A DNA stretch of 64,000 bases from Candidatus Poribacteria bacterium (GCA_003635265.1 PYIZ01000029.1:1-64000), one strand, 5' to 3'; positions 25,465-35,279 are shown, numbered from the stretch's first letter. Notes: a model not told the origin generated them from the letters alone. Made by a program: numbers and translations.

Positions 25465-26943
25465 TTATTCAAGTGCCCCAATTTTTGCCGCTTCAGGTGC
25501 TTCGGTCGGCAGCCTCCGGGCTGCCATTCTATCCTCTGGCACATAGCCGGAATAATCCGAAATTGAACCACTCGTCAGGGCATAAACTGCGACGTTAGTC
25601 ATGAAACGGTAGACGCCGGGAGAGTATTTGACGGAGCGGGTTGGTAAGCTAACCGACTCCATTGCGCACATGTAGTCACGGCGAACCAAAATGACCGAGA
25701 TTTTGTCGCCAACAGAAACGCCTTCAAGGAAGTTCCGCCTACCCGGGCGAGACCCCCACCAGAAAATGTCGAATCCGGTTGGCGGACCACCCATCTCATA
25801 GAAATTATCGTAGATTTCATGTTCGTTTGGGATGCGTTGCACCTGATATTCTGGCATCACATATCGCATCTGTGCCAAGAATAGGCGAGGCATTGCTTGC
25901 GTCGCTGCATCAATTCCGCAGTCGTCAAAAACAAGGAAACCGCCTTTTTCAACGAGATACCGCCGCAATGCAGCCATTTCTGTCTCGGAAAATCGGCTGT
26001 CCATCTTGCCGCCGCCATATTGACGACCCATCAGGTTCTTGGAACGGACGTGTGCTGGGTCATGCCCTGTCATGAAAACTAACGGACATTTCATCAGGTT
26101 AGCGTCGTTTATCTTCAGGGCGCCACCTTCGACGTTCATGTCCGTCTTAATCTTGGTACGTTCATTGAGCCACTTGGTGAAAGCGTTCAGTGAGGAAGCA
26201 TCTGCCCACCAGTCCGAAAGACTATGGCGGAGGCGCGTGAAGCGGAAAACGCCGCGGATATCAGCACCACGACCAACAACACGACCACCGGGTTCGCCGC
26301 GTGGCAATGGAGGTACCTCAACGTTACCGAGGTTAATGTTCTCAACGACATCGCTCAAGGCATCGCGAGCGGCACCGACGTGTTCGACCATAGCGAGTCC
26401 CTTCGGACGCGCAAAAGCAACCTTCACCTGCACAATGCCACCAATCCCACGACCGATGTTGGCGGGAGCGGCACTTGGAGCCGTTGCGACAGGTGCAGAA
26501 AATGCCAACGCGCCGGGAGCGTCAGAAACAGGCAAATCAGCATGTGTCACAACTTGCGGCACTGGAGCATTGGTTCTAACTACCTTAGGGACGTTCGGGT
26601 TGATGGGCGCTTCCAACTTCACTACTTTATTGGAAAATTCCAAAACGGTTTGAGGCTGCACGGAGGTCGGACGCACAACCGCTGCTGTCGTTACTCTAGG
26701 TTGGACTTGAACTTGCTCAACTACCACTGTGTTTGTGGTTGGAACGGTTGGTTTTATCACCGGCTTAATGACCGGTTTACGAACTTGCGGTTTGGGGGGT
26801 TCCTTTGCCTGTAGGACTTCGGCACCGACTAAATCTTTGAACTGCTGCGTCTGGGTAACGAGGTAGATACCCGTGATAAAGAAGGCGACTCCGTGAACAA
26901 TCACCGAGGTCATTAAAGCCCCTGAGGTTTTTTTGGCACTCAT
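25465..26943 (-). CDS. TonB-like N-terminus fused to a DUF4159 domain
   Basis: A 492-residue protein. Residues 10-28 form a single membrane anchor, followed by a Pro/Val/Lys-rich linker ('PKPQVRKPVIKPVIKPT') like that of TonB. The C-terminal half, from about residue 240 ('SDWWADASSLNAFTKWLNER'), is a DUF4159 domain with 'GGGKMDSRFSETEMAALRRY' and 'GGFLVFDDCGID'. DUF4159 proteins occur beside MoxR/VWA genes in Planctomycetes and related groups and are of unknown function. No TonB C-terminal domain follows, so it would anchor the DUF4159 domain in the periplasm at the end of a stiff linker. It is monocistronic, ended by the terminator at 25,392. Confidence 0.75.
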   Translation of the reverse strand: MSAKKTSGALMTSVIVHGVAFFITGIYLVTQTQQFKDLVGAEVLQAKEPPKPQVRKPVIKPVIKPTVPTTNTVVVEQVQVQPRVTTAAVVRPTSVQPQTVLEFSNKVVKLEAPINPNVPKVVRTNAPVPQVVTHADLPVSDAPGALAFSAPVATAPSAAPANIGRGIGGIVQVKVAFARPKGLAMVEHVGAARDALSDVVENINLGNVEVPPLPRGEPGGRVVGRGADIRGVFRFTRLRHSLSDWWADASSLNAFTKWLNERTKIKTDMNVEGGALKINDANLMKCPLVFMTGHDPAHVRSKNLMGRQYGGGKMDSRFSETEMAALRRYLVEKGGFLVFDDCGIDAATQAMPRLFLAQMRYVMPEYQVQRIPNEHEIYDNFYEMGGPPTGFDIFWWGSRPGRRNFLEGVSVGDKISVILVRRDYMCAMESVSLPTRSVKYSPGVYRFMTNVAVYALTSGSISDYSGYVPEDRMAARRLPTEAPEAAKIGALE

Positions 26944-27310
26944 TTGTTACCTCCAAAAATAGTTTCCGTCGACAGTTAGATAACCCTTTGTACCATCTTA
27001 CATAGGATGCTAAAGCAGGCTTGTTTTTTTATGGCAGACGATTTACCAGTCGATGGAGAGACGCTCACGCGATAAATTCCTGACTGGGAAAATGTACAGA
27101 GTCAGCGTCGAGCTGTCATCCACCGGCTATTCACGCAGAAAATCTCGCTAAAAGATGAAATTCTCGTACCCTAACCTTGCACGCACTATTCAAACACAGA
27201 AATCGCCCGAACGACCTAGAGATTTCTATATATCATCAACACACCCTAAATTTTACGCCAAAATAGCCATTCGGTCAAGAAAAAAATGAGTCTACCTCTA
27301 TCATACACCG
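26944..27310. other. Non-coding interval, nothing recognised
   Basis: This 367-base gap lies between the start of the DUF4159 gene and the end of a Gfo/Idh/MocA gene. I see no reading frame, palindrome or tandem repeat that stands out. It presumably holds the DUF4159 promoter. Confidence 0.5.
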
Positions 27311-28396
27311 TTAATCATCTTTCCCTTTTCCAATCTCAATCCATCTCTTCTGCGCTGCAGATTCAACGACAGCATCAATCGCTGACTGCGCCTTCCAGCC
27401 ATCAAGGAAGGAGGGATCTCGATCCGAATTAAGTTTTCCCCTGAGAATTCCGTCAACGAAGCAGCCCATCATTCGCCCTAGGGCGTGCGGTTTACCTTCA
27501 GCAGCTTCAGGTGGCAGATCAATTGTCTCCCAATCACCGTCCCGGTGGCGAAACCGTAAACCCTCCTCTTGACCACGGCTTAAGTAAGCAAATAGTGCCC
27601 CCTCCTCACCGATTACCTCAATATATTTATTTTCTGGGCGTGACGGCGTAATACTGCTGACAAAAAACTGACCTTTCAAGCCAGATTCGGTCTCGAACCA
27701 AGCAGCAGCAAGATCATCGGTGTCGATTGGGGTCGGTTCACCTGTGCTAGCGTGTGGGCGAACGCGCGGCACGTTATGCAACACACCGCACACCTGTGTA
27801 ATATCGCCACATACCCACCGAATCGCATCAAAAAAGTGGGAACCCATATCGCCAAGAATGCCGGTGCCAGAAAGGGTTTTTTGATTACGCCATGCTGCCG
27901 TTGCCGATGATTGCAGCGCACCCCAGCCATCGCATTGAATGCGAACATAAAGGGGTTTGCCAATCTTGCCCTTTTTGAACATTTGGCGTAGTTTATAGAG
28001 GCAATGTGTGTAGCGAAATGTAAAGGCGACCTGATGGATCTTACCACTGGCTTCGGCAATATCGTACATCTCGCGCGCTTCGGAGACATTCATTGCTAAG
28101 GGTTTCTCGCAGAAAACGTGCTTTCCCGCCTGGAGCGCCTCTATCACAATGGGATGGTGGAAGACGTTTGGTGTCACGATTGTCACTGCATCGATTGTGT
28201 CGTCGGCAATCACGTCTGCGTGGTCTGTATAGACTTTTGGAACACCAAATTTGAGTGCAGTTTGCTCACACAAATCACGGCTACGACGGCACAGTGCGAC
28301 GACTTCTGCGTTGGGGTGACGCTGCAAGCCGGGGATTTGACACTCCTCTGCAAATCTGCCGGCACCAATTACGGCAAAACGGAGTTTACGGTCCAT
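27311..28396 (-). CDS. Gfo/Idh/MocA family oxidoreductase (copy B)
   Basis: A 361-residue NAD(P)-dependent oxidoreductase. The Rossmann segment is 'LRFAVIGAGRFAEECQIPGL'. The catalytic motifs are 'HVFCEKPLAMNVSEA' (EKP) and 'GTGILGDMGSHFFDAIRWV' (D..H). Length is normal. It differs strongly in sequence from copies A and C, so the three are not recent duplicates. AAGGAG precedes the ATG. It sits 82 bases downstream of the SirB1 gene on the same strand. Substrate unknown; sugar or sugar-acid oxidation is the usual role. Confidence 0.88.
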   Translation of the reverse strand: MDRKLRFAVIGAGRFAEECQIPGLQRHPNAEVVALCRRSRDLCEQTALKFGVPKVYTDHADVIADDTIDAVTIVTPNVFHHPIVIEALQAGKHVFCEKPLAMNVSEAREMYDIAEASGKIHQVAFTFRYTHCLYKLRQMFKKGKIGKPLYVRIQCDGWGALQSSATAAWRNQKTLSGTGILGDMGSHFFDAIRWVCGDITQVCGVLHNVPRVRPHASTGEPTPIDTDDLAAAWFETESGLKGQFFVSSITPSRPENKYIEVIGEEGALFAYLSRGQEEGLRFRHRDGDWETIDLPPEAAEGKPHALGRMMGCFVDGILRGKLNSDRDPSFLDGWKAQSAIDAVVESAAQKRWIEIGKGKDD

Positions 28397-28478
28397 GCAG
28401 TTGCTCCTTGTTCCTGCTTCATGTGTTCTTCATGAGTGAGTGTGGGAAAGGGTTTAATCCCACAAAGGTTTATCGAAG

Positions 28479-29309
28479 TTAGTTTAGTTTAGCAATCTGT
28501 TGGGTCAGGACGCGGATATTCCTAGAAATTTCCTCCTGATCCGGTGGATCATCCGATAAGCGGAGGTAGGTGTTGAAGGCAGCTAGAGACCTGCCGTAGG
28601 CGTTGACTTGGTAGTACAGATAACCGAGATCTCGATAGTCTTGGGCGGATTGGGGGGCAAGCCATGTGATCTGTTCGGCGGAGCTGACCGCTTTCTGATG
28701 TTCTCCTTCCCTGAAGTGGATCTGTCTCAGATTCCGCAGCATCCGTGCGAGAATCTCCTTATTCGTAACCGCTTGCAGAAACCGTGGATGTATCGACACA
28801 GGCTCACGGAAAATCTGCGTTAATCTTTCGGAGAGATCCGCATCGGATAAAATTTGCCCTCTCTCAAATGGATCAATCACAGTATCTAAATCTCTATGCT
28901 TGACGATAAAATGTCCGGGAAAACCGACTCCCACCAACGGCAACCCAATCCGCTTACCAATCTCCATATACACCACTGAAAGCGTAATCGGAATGCCAAT
29001 TTTACGTTCAAGCACTTCGTTGAGGTAGCTATTCCGTGCATCGTAATAATGTTCTTGGCTGCTGCCCGCAAATCCCTGTGTCTCAAATAGATATTGGTTT
29101 AAGTGGTTAATCTGGTCACTCGTATCCGCTTCCTTACCAAGCTGCGATTGTAGTTCTTCAGCCATTTGGTTTAATCGTTGTAGATACAGTTCAATGTCCA
29201 GATCTGCATAGGCATCTTTGGCAATCAAGAGTGCACCCTTAGCCAGATCGATCTGGTCATTTTCTAGTTGTGCAAGCTCAAAAAGAGCGTCACCAGCCGC
29301 GTTTTTCAT
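28479..29309 (-). CDS. SirB1-family protein (transglutaminase-like fold plus TPR)
   Basis: A 276-residue protein with the SirB1 pattern: a helical N-terminus, then 'NQYLFETQGFAGSSQEHYYD', 'LNEVLERKIGIPITLSVVYME' and 'VGVGFPGHFIVKH', followed by TPR-like helices ('AVSSAEQITWLAPQSAQDYR', 'DLGYLYYQVNAYGRSLAAF'). SirB1 proteins belong to the transglutaminase-like superfamily but are of uncertain activity. The usual catalytic Cys is not evident in the expected 'N-x-x-C' place, in keeping with many SirB1 members being inactive. It appears as a single gene on the minus strand ahead of Gfo/Idh/MocA copy B. Confidence 0.82.
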   Translation of the reverse strand: MKNAAGDALFELAQLENDQIDLAKGALLIAKDAYADLDIELYLQRLNQMAEELQSQLGKEADTSDQINHLNQYLFETQGFAGSSQEHYYDARNSYLNEVLERKIGIPITLSVVYMEIGKRIGLPLVGVGFPGHFIVKHRDLDTVIDPFERGQILSDADLSERLTQIFREPVSIHPRFLQAVTNKEILARMLRNLRQIHFREGEHQKAVSSAEQITWLAPQSAQDYRDLGYLYYQVNAYGRSLAAFNTYLRLSDDPPDQEEISRNIRVLTQQIAKLN

Positions 29310-29430
29310 AAATATTGGCGAAGTTTGTGTCCTCCGCCTTCCCTTTTTTGATATTCTTAAATGAGATTGCTATCGTTGTGAGTTTCGGGCTTTTCAAAAC
29401 AGGCTCCGATTCTCGTCCCGTTCCGCCTGT

Positions 29431-29464
29431 CCCGATTTATCGGGGAGGATCCCGATCTATCGGG
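29431..29464. repeat. Two adjacent dispersed palindromes
   Basis: CCCGATTTATCGGG at 29,431-29,444 and CCCGATCTATCGGG at 29,451-29,464 stand six bases apart in the 361-base gap 29,310-29,670 between divergent genes. This is the only tandem pair of the dispersed palindrome in the window. The rest of the gap is AT-rich and must hold the promoters for the SirB1 and S9 peptidase genes, which I cannot assign with confidence. Confidence 0.7.
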
Positions 29465-29670
29465 AAAGTCCTTGATGAAATCGGAACTTGAAAATCTCTG
29501 GAAAATGGGGTATCATGAGCATCAGATTCAACTGTATTGGACAATCTTTTATTTAATAATACCGTTTTGCTGAAACTCACATTACTGGGTCACAGGATAT
29601 TTTACCATAACTGACCCGACTTGCCTAATCTATTCTCTAGAAGCTGCTAGCAGTAGGAACAAAGCATATC

Positions 29671-31674
29671 ATGGCTAACAACACACAAGAACGTCGAGAA
29701 TTGAGGACACTTCACCCCGAAGATATTGTCGGGCTGAAAGGACTCAGTGGGTCAGTAATCTCGCCTGATGGTAAGTGGGCGGCATTTGTCCGAACCGTTC
29801 CAGTCCTTGAAGTGGAAAAGAGCGAACACCGGGGTCATATTTGGCTGGTTTCAACCGATGGCGGTGAACCGTTCCAGTTGACGAATGGGCCTGATGGAGA
29901 CAGCAATCCGCAATGGTCGCCCGACAGCACGCGACTTGCCTTTGTCTCAAAGCGGGACGGCAAAACGCAGATCTGGATTATTCCAATTGGGGGTGGCGAG
30001 GCAAAGCAACTCACCCATGCGAGCAACGGCGCATCAAATCCGCGATGGTCATCTGACGGAAAACAGATCGCATTTCTGAAGGCTGAGGAGGATAGCGCGG
30101 CTGAAGAGCAGCGGAAGAAAGCCGGGGATGACCGGGTGATCATGGGGACAGATGACTTCAAGCAGCAGCACCTGTGGGTTATTGATGTCGAAATGCTAGA
30201 CGATGAGTCTGAATTGCTCTTTAGTTTGCCGGGAGAGGGGTCAGATGAGAATGTCGATGTGGACAAATCCCAGAGGTTGACAGAAGGGGATTTCCACGTC
30301 AGCGAGCCGTGTTGGTCACCAGATGGGAAGCAGATCGTCTTTATCTCCACACCTTCTCCTAAGGCAGATGATACGATGTTTAACGGCCTTGTTCGCGTTG
30401 TTGGTCTTGAAACGAAGCACGTCCGAAAATTGACAGCGCACACAGGTGGTGAGAGTTCGCCACGCTGGTCACCGAACGGGGAACAGATCGCATACTTGCA
30501 TAGTCCAGCGGGGTATGGCCAGAAAAACCTCCACATCATTTCAGCGGAAGGCGGTGCATCAACAAACCTGACCGCCACCCAGCTCGATCGTAACGCCGAC
30601 CTACCGGTCTGGTCTCCGGACGGAACTACTATCTACTTCATTGCAATGGATCGGGTGCGTTGGCAGCTTTACTCTGCCTCAAAAGCAGAGGGAGAAATTC
30701 GTCAAATCACGCATGGCGATTGTGTCATTGGAGGGATTTCCATCGCCGATGATGGCGATACATTCTTGTGTACTCGCAGTGAGGCACATGCCCCAACGGA
30801 TATTTGGGTTGGTTCTATCCGCACAGGGGGGAGGAAGCAGCTCACGAAACTCAATCCACAACTAGAAAACTTCGCACTCGGTGAAGTACAGGTGATTCAA
30901 TGGCAGAGCAGCGACGGACTTGAGATCGAAGGCTTACTCTGTTTACCCGTTGGCTACGAAGCGGGCAAAAGCTATCCGCTCATTGTTGAGCCACACGGAG
31001 GTCCCCGCAGTTCACGCGATTTGGGATTCAAGCCGACATGGCACTATTTCAGCGGCGAAGGTTTTGCTTACTTTGCCCCGAACTTCCGCGGCGGGGATGG
31101 ATACGGGAACGACTTCGCCACGGCGAACTACAATGATTGGGGTGGTGGTGATTATCAGGACATCATGACAGGCGTTGATTTTCTGATTGAAGGAGGAATT
31201 GCTGATCCTGACCGTCTAATCGTCGGCGGTTCAAGCTACGGCGGCTACATGACAAGTTGGATTATCACCCACACTGATCGCTTCAGAGCCGCTTGTAATG
31301 TTTGTGGCGTCATCAATCTGGTAAGTTTTTATGCACAAACCGATATTCCAAGTTTTATGTCGCTCTACTTTGCAGGTCCTCCATCGCAGAGTTTAGGATT
31401 GTACCGTGAACGGTCACCAATCAACTATGTGGATCACGCCCAAACCCCAACCCTCATCCTGCACGGCGAGGAGGATATCCGAGTTCCTTTGCCACAGTCG
31501 GAGGAGTTCTACGCTGGACTCAAAGCCGCCGGTGTCAACACGGTATTCGTAAAATATCCACGTGAAGGTCATAGCATTGGGGAGCCGCGGCATCAGTTGG
31601 ATATGCTCAAACGCCAGTTGGCGTGGTACAACCAGTACATGACCCATGATGCGAAAGGTGATGAGAGCGCGTGA
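29671..31674 (+). CDS. S9-family prolyl-oligopeptidase-like serine peptidase
   Basis: A 667-residue protein with an N-terminal TolB/PD40-type propeller ('PQWSPDSTRLAFVSKRDGKT', 'PRWSSDGKQIAFLK') and a C-terminal alpha/beta-hydrolase peptidase domain. The catalytic triad is visible: Ser522 in 'GGSSYGGYMTSW', Asp602 in 'LHGEEDIRVP', His634 in 'PREGHSIGEP'. This matches the acylaminoacyl-peptidase (S9C) group, which cuts short peptides. No signal peptide is evident, so it is likely cytoplasmic. It is a single gene on the plus strand with a weak ribosome binding site (AGGAAC). The blades resemble in motif, but not in sequence identity, those of the secreted array at 1-5.3 kb. Confidence 0.9.
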   Translation: MANNTQERRELRTLHPEDIVGLKGLSGSVISPDGKWAAFVRTVPVLEVEKSEHRGHIWLVSTDGGEPFQLTNGPDGDSNPQWSPDSTRLAFVSKRDGKTQIWIIPIGGGEAKQLTHASNGASNPRWSSDGKQIAFLKAEEDSAAEEQRKKAGDDRVIMGTDDFKQQHLWVIDVEMLDDESELLFSLPGEGSDENVDVDKSQRLTEGDFHVSEPCWSPDGKQIVFISTPSPKADDTMFNGLVRVVGLETKHVRKLTAHTGGESSPRWSPNGEQIAYLHSPAGYGQKNLHIISAEGGASTNLTATQLDRNADLPVWSPDGTTIYFIAMDRVRWQLYSASKAEGEIRQITHGDCVIGGISIADDGDTFLCTRSEAHAPTDIWVGSIRTGGRKQLTKLNPQLENFALGEVQVIQWQSSDGLEIEGLLCLPVGYEAGKSYPLIVEPHGGPRSSRDLGFKPTWHYFSGEGFAYFAPNFRGGDGYGNDFATANYNDWGGGDYQDIMTGVDFLIEGGIADPDRLIVGGSSYGGYMTSWIITHTDRFRAACNVCGVINLVSFYAQTDIPSFMSLYFAGPPSQSLGLYRERSPINYVDHAQTPTLILHGEEDIRVPLPQSEEFYAGLKAAGVNTVFVKYPREGHSIGEPRHQLDMLKRQLAWYNQYMTHDAKGDESA

Positions 31675-31714
31675 CAGGCACGCTCCAACATGTTCTCATT
31701 TTTTCATTTTCCAG

Positions 31715-31744
31715 TTGACCGTTTTTTGTCAGTGGGGGTATAAT
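31715..31744 (+). promoter_or_regulatory. Sigma-70-type promoter for the acyl-CoA synthetase gene
   Basis: TTGACC (31,715-31,720) and TATAAT (31,739-31,744) are separated by 18 bases, a close match to consensus. Transcription would start near 31,751, leaving a leader of about 125 bases before the ATG at 31,875. Confidence 0.65.
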
Positions 31745-31874
31745 GCACATCAGCGCGAAAGGTGACGGACAAGTACCGTGAGTGTTGAAATTCGTTTGGT
31801 AACCGAAATAGACGAAGGATAACTGTGGGAACGTTTCCCGGATTCCCCATAATCCGAATACAAGGAGGTTGGTC

Positions 31875-33668
31875 ATGGACACAATAACAATCAACCAAAT
31901 GGTACAAAATACCATACAGCAACATGGTTCAGAGACTGCGCTATCTCACAAAGTTGACAAGGAGTATCAGGACATCTCTTATGCAACACTCGCAGAACGG
32001 ATCAAGCACTTCTGTTTAGGGTTGACTGAACTTGGCTTGCAGAAAGGAGATCGTGTTGCACTGCTATCAGAAAACCGTCCGGAGTGGGCAATAACCGACC
32101 TAGCAATTCTCGCCGGCGGTGGGGTCACTGTGCCGATGTTTTCGACGCTGACGTCCGCACAGGTGGAATACATCGTCAGAGATTCGGGGGCAAAGATCCT
32201 CTGCGTATCCAGCGAGAGGCAGCTGCAGAAGATCAAGGACTGGGATGAAAATGTCCCAACGAATCTTCAGCACATTGTTATTTTTGATGAGCTGCAAGAC
32301 GACGCGGTACGCACATTCGATCAGGTGTGTGAGCTTGGGCAGGGGGTTGAAAACGGGGATCAGGTCTACCAGCAAGCTAACGAGGTTGTTACACCGGACG
32401 ACCTCGCCTCGATTATTTATACCTCCGGCACAACAGGTGATCCGAAGGGCGCGATGCTGACCCACAGCAATTTTATGTCGAATATACAGGTAATCACGGG
32501 GATTGTAACACTTACCCCTGAGGACGTTTTCCTCTCTTTCCTCCCACTGTCCCATGTGTTTGAACGGATGGGAGGGCACTATCTGCCACTTAGCAGTGGC
32601 GCGACAATTGCGTATGCCGAAAGCCCGTTTACTATCCGCCAGAATATGCAAGAGGTCCGCCCGACAATTATGATGAGTGTGCCTCGTGTCTATGAGGCGA
32701 TGCACGAAAGAATTCTCAACTCTGTCAAGGAAGGTTCTCCGACTAAACAGAAGATCTTTCACTGGAGTGTCGGTGTCGGATCGAAGGTGAGTCAAGCCAT
32801 CCAACAGAAGCAGAAGCCCTCCTCCATGTTATCGCTGAAGGCGAGTATTGCCAATAAACTAGTTTTTGAAAAACTTAAGGCGGTAACCGGCGGCCGGCTG
32901 CGTTTCTTCGTCTCCGGCGGTGCTCCCTTGTCGAAAGCGATTGCGGAGTTCTTCCATGCAGCGGGTATCCTCATCCTTGAAGGATATGGTCTGACAGAAA
33001 CCTCACCCGTTATCTCTGTGAATAGACCCAACCAGTGGAAGTTCGGCACTGTGGGTCCCATGATTCCGGGCATAGAGGTGAAAATTGCTGAAGATGGTGA
33101 GATTCTGTCACGCGGACCGCACATCATGCAAGGCTATTTCAACAAACCGTCAGATACAGCGGAAGCTATCGACGCAGATGGGTGGTTTCACACGGGTGAC
33201 ATCGGGGAAATTGACGAGGAAGGATTTCTGACAATAACAGACCGTAAGAAAAATCTCCTCATCCTGTCCAATGGGAAAAATGTCGCGCCGCAACCTATTG
33301 AGAATCAACTCAAGCAGAGTCCGTATATCAGCGAAATCATGCTGCTCGGTGATCAGCGTAGAACTATTACTGCGCTTATTGTGCCGAATTATGATGCGAT
33401 TAAGGAGTTCGCGGCAGAGCAGCAGCTTGAAGCCGAGGACATTCCTGCACTCCTCCAGACGCAAGAGGTTCAACGGTTGATTCGGGGTGAGATTAACCAA
33501 TATTCACCCGATTATGCTGACTTTGAGCGGGTTCGGATGTTCACTTTAATGGAAAAGGAGTTCTCGGAAGAATCGGGAGAGATGACGCCGACGCTCAAGT
33601 TGAAACGATCGGTCATTATGGAGAACCATAAAGCAACAATTGACCAGATGTATGGCGACGATGGTTAG
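31875..33668 (+). CDS. Long-chain fatty acid-CoA ligase (AMP-forming)
   Basis: A 597-residue adenylate-forming enzyme. Motifs: the P-loop-like 'IIYTSGTTGDPKGAMLTHSN', 'GYGLTETSPVISVN' (A5), 'DGWFHTGDIGEIDEEGFLTI' (A7) and 'DRKKNLLILSNGKNVAPQPIE' (A8/linker), all diagnostic of long-chain acyl-CoA synthetases of the FadD15 type. It activates fatty acids to acyl-CoA with ATP. The start is the ATG with AAGGAGG six bases upstream; the in-frame TTG two codons earlier sits on that site. Length is typical. No other lipid genes are adjacent, and it has its own promoter. Confidence 0.93.
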   Translation: MDTITINQMVQNTIQQHGSETALSHKVDKEYQDISYATLAERIKHFCLGLTELGLQKGDRVALLSENRPEWAITDLAILAGGGVTVPMFSTLTSAQVEYIVRDSGAKILCVSSERQLQKIKDWDENVPTNLQHIVIFDELQDDAVRTFDQVCELGQGVENGDQVYQQANEVVTPDDLASIIYTSGTTGDPKGAMLTHSNFMSNIQVITGIVTLTPEDVFLSFLPLSHVFERMGGHYLPLSSGATIAYAESPFTIRQNMQEVRPTIMMSVPRVYEAMHERILNSVKEGSPTKQKIFHWSVGVGSKVSQAIQQKQKPSSMLSLKASIANKLVFEKLKAVTGGRLRFFVSGGAPLSKAIAEFFHAAGILILEGYGLTETSPVISVNRPNQWKFGTVGPMIPGIEVKIAEDGEILSRGPHIMQGYFNKPSDTAEAIDADGWFHTGDIGEIDEEGFLTITDRKKNLLILSNGKNVAPQPIENQLKQSPYISEIMLLGDQRRTITALIVPNYDAIKEFAAEQQLEAEDIPALLQTQEVQRLIRGEINQYSPDYADFERVRMFTLMEKEFSEESGEMTPTLKLKRSVIMENHKATIDQMYGDDG

Positions 33669-33744
33669 AAGGCTGCTGCGGTATATACCACTCCTGTATG
33701 CGATACAGTTTCTAACGTCTAATTGGGATGGCGCGTGAGAGCGT

Positions 33745-34311
33745 TCATTTCTGCGAAGCCATCCGCTCAAATGCGCTAGGGGATTGGCGGGATTTCCAAG
33801 CATTGACTAGTGTACTTACATTGATTTGGTTTGACTGCATTGAGTCGATTTCCAGATCATATTCGGCGAAACTGTGTATTATTTGATAGTCCTGCCGAGC
33901 CTCCCCAACGCGCCGATTTCCCCTTTCGCGCTCTCTGCGCTCAAGTTCAGGAAGCGGACAGTGCACGCCGACAAAGAATACGTCCAAGTCGGTGAGTAAT
34001 GTCACCAGATTTGACATCCACGCCTCGTTCTCAATGATGTGCTCGACGATGAGATTATTACCTGCCTCTGCCAAAACTGGCAAACACCTATGAAACCCAT
34101 CGAAGACGGCGGGTCTCATCGTTGACCAATCAATTTCACCGGTGCGAATACGTGCCATCGGCAGGGCGTTGGAATCGCGAAGGTGGTCAAACGAAAAATG
34201 CCAGAATGGCATTGGCAGTGTTTGCTGTAATTCGCGTGCAAGCGTTGACTTCCCAGAACTTGACGCGCCGTTGATGAGGATAATTTTTCCTTGTTCGCGA
34301 GTGGTATCCAT
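33745..34311 (-). CDS. Chloramphenicol phosphotransferase-like kinase
   Basis: A 188-residue P-loop kinase with Walker A 'GASSSGKST' (15-23), 'PFWHFSFDHLRDS' and 'NNLIVEHIIENEAW'-type segments, then 'FVGVHCPLPELERRERERG', which together match the CPT-like family. The founding enzyme phosphorylates chloramphenicol, but most family members have unknown substrates, so resistance should not be assumed. The gene is followed by an unrelated convergent gene and preceded by the alpha-toroid gene on the same strand at 41 bases distance. Confidence 0.8.
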   Translation of the reverse strand: MDTTREQGKIILINGASSSGKSTLARELQQTLPMPFWHFSFDHLRDSNALPMARIRTGEIDWSTMRPAVFDGFHRCLPVLAEAGNNLIVEHIIENEAWMSNLVTLLTDLDVFFVGVHCPLPELERRERERGNRRVGEARQDYQIIHSFAEYDLEIDSMQSNQINVSTLVNAWKSRQSPSAFERMASQK

Positions 34312-34352
34312 AAGATTTCTGGTGTCAAGAATATGATACTCGTATCTGCATT

Positions 34353-35279
34353 CTATTTTTCTACTTGTTCGATACGCCCAAAATCTCTCAATGTTTTCAA
34401 GGTATCGACTGTGAACCTAGATTGCCATTCCTTCTTGGCTTTTTGCCATGCGTCTGGATATTGATCTCCCCAAGAGAAATTCGGAGACCAAGAGCCATCC
34501 CCGCCCTGCTGTTCGATTTCAAAGTCCAAGTTCATCTCCACTTCATCTTTGAGTTCGGCGGCGAGAGGTGATTCTGGAGAGGAAACCAACCACAGGGGTT
34601 TGAGAACATAACCAGTCAGCTGCTCTGCATTTTGAGCGACATGAGGTGTTGCCACCCGGGCAAGTTTTTCCCAAACTTTGTCCCTATTCGGCAGCGCCTC
34701 CGTCTCCGCAAGCCTAGCGAAACAGAGGAGATCGTGCATCTCCATTTCGTCAGGTAGGGAATCCAGATGTGCCAGAACGTCCGTGGTTAATTGCTGCAGC
34801 AATTGGGGCGGGACTCCATCGCTAAATTCGTGCAAATATCCGACAATCTCAGCACGCGGGTTGACCAGAAACTGACCGAAAGTTTCGGCACTGTTCTCGT
34901 AATTCCACCAAGGGGCGTGAGGCACCTCAGCCACTTCGGGTGGAATGATTTGCCATATCTGCCGGGACTCATCATAGGTAGCGACAAAATACTCGATTCC
35001 TTTCCGCACCAGCGTGTGACTCACAGGAACCCGAATTTCCCTGAGAACCTGAAAACCTACCGTAGTCGCAATCGCAGACGAAGCCGACGTCCTGATGTCA
35101 GGCTCTAGGCTGTTGCCAAACCCGCCATCGTCGTTTTGATAAGGTGCCAGGGCCGCAAGGACAGCATCGGCAGATCCGGCTTCAAAGTGAAATTCAAAAC
35201 GTCTTTGGTCCAGCGCCCTTCCCTGATCCATTATGAAGTTCTTCGCGTTCTGAAATGCAGCATGTGTAAGCCTTTTCAT
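34353..35279 (-). CDS. Alpha/alpha-toroid (prenyltransferase/squalene-cyclase-like) protein
   Basis: A 308-residue protein with the sequence style of terpenoid-cyclase toroids: 'LAPYQNDDGGFGNSLEPDIR' and 'QQGGDGSWSPNFSWG' are two QW-like repeats. The usual catalytic 'DxDD' motif of cyclases is not seen, so it is more likely a structural or binding toroid of unknown function. No signal peptide is present. It is co-oriented with the CPT-like gene. Confidence 0.65.
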   Translation of the reverse strand: MKRLTHAAFQNAKNFIMDQGRALDQRRFEFHFEAGSADAVLAALAPYQNDDGGFGNSLEPDIRTSASSAIATTVGFQVLREIRVPVSHTLVRKGIEYFVATYDESRQIWQIIPPEVAEVPHAPWWNYENSAETFGQFLVNPRAEIVGYLHEFSDGVPPQLLQQLTTDVLAHLDSLPDEMEMHDLLCFARLAETEALPNRDKVWEKLARVATPHVAQNAEQLTGYVLKPLWLVSSPESPLAAELKDEVEMNLDFEIEQQGGDGSWSPNFSWGDQYPDAWQKAKKEWQSRFTVDTLKTLRDFGRIEQVEK

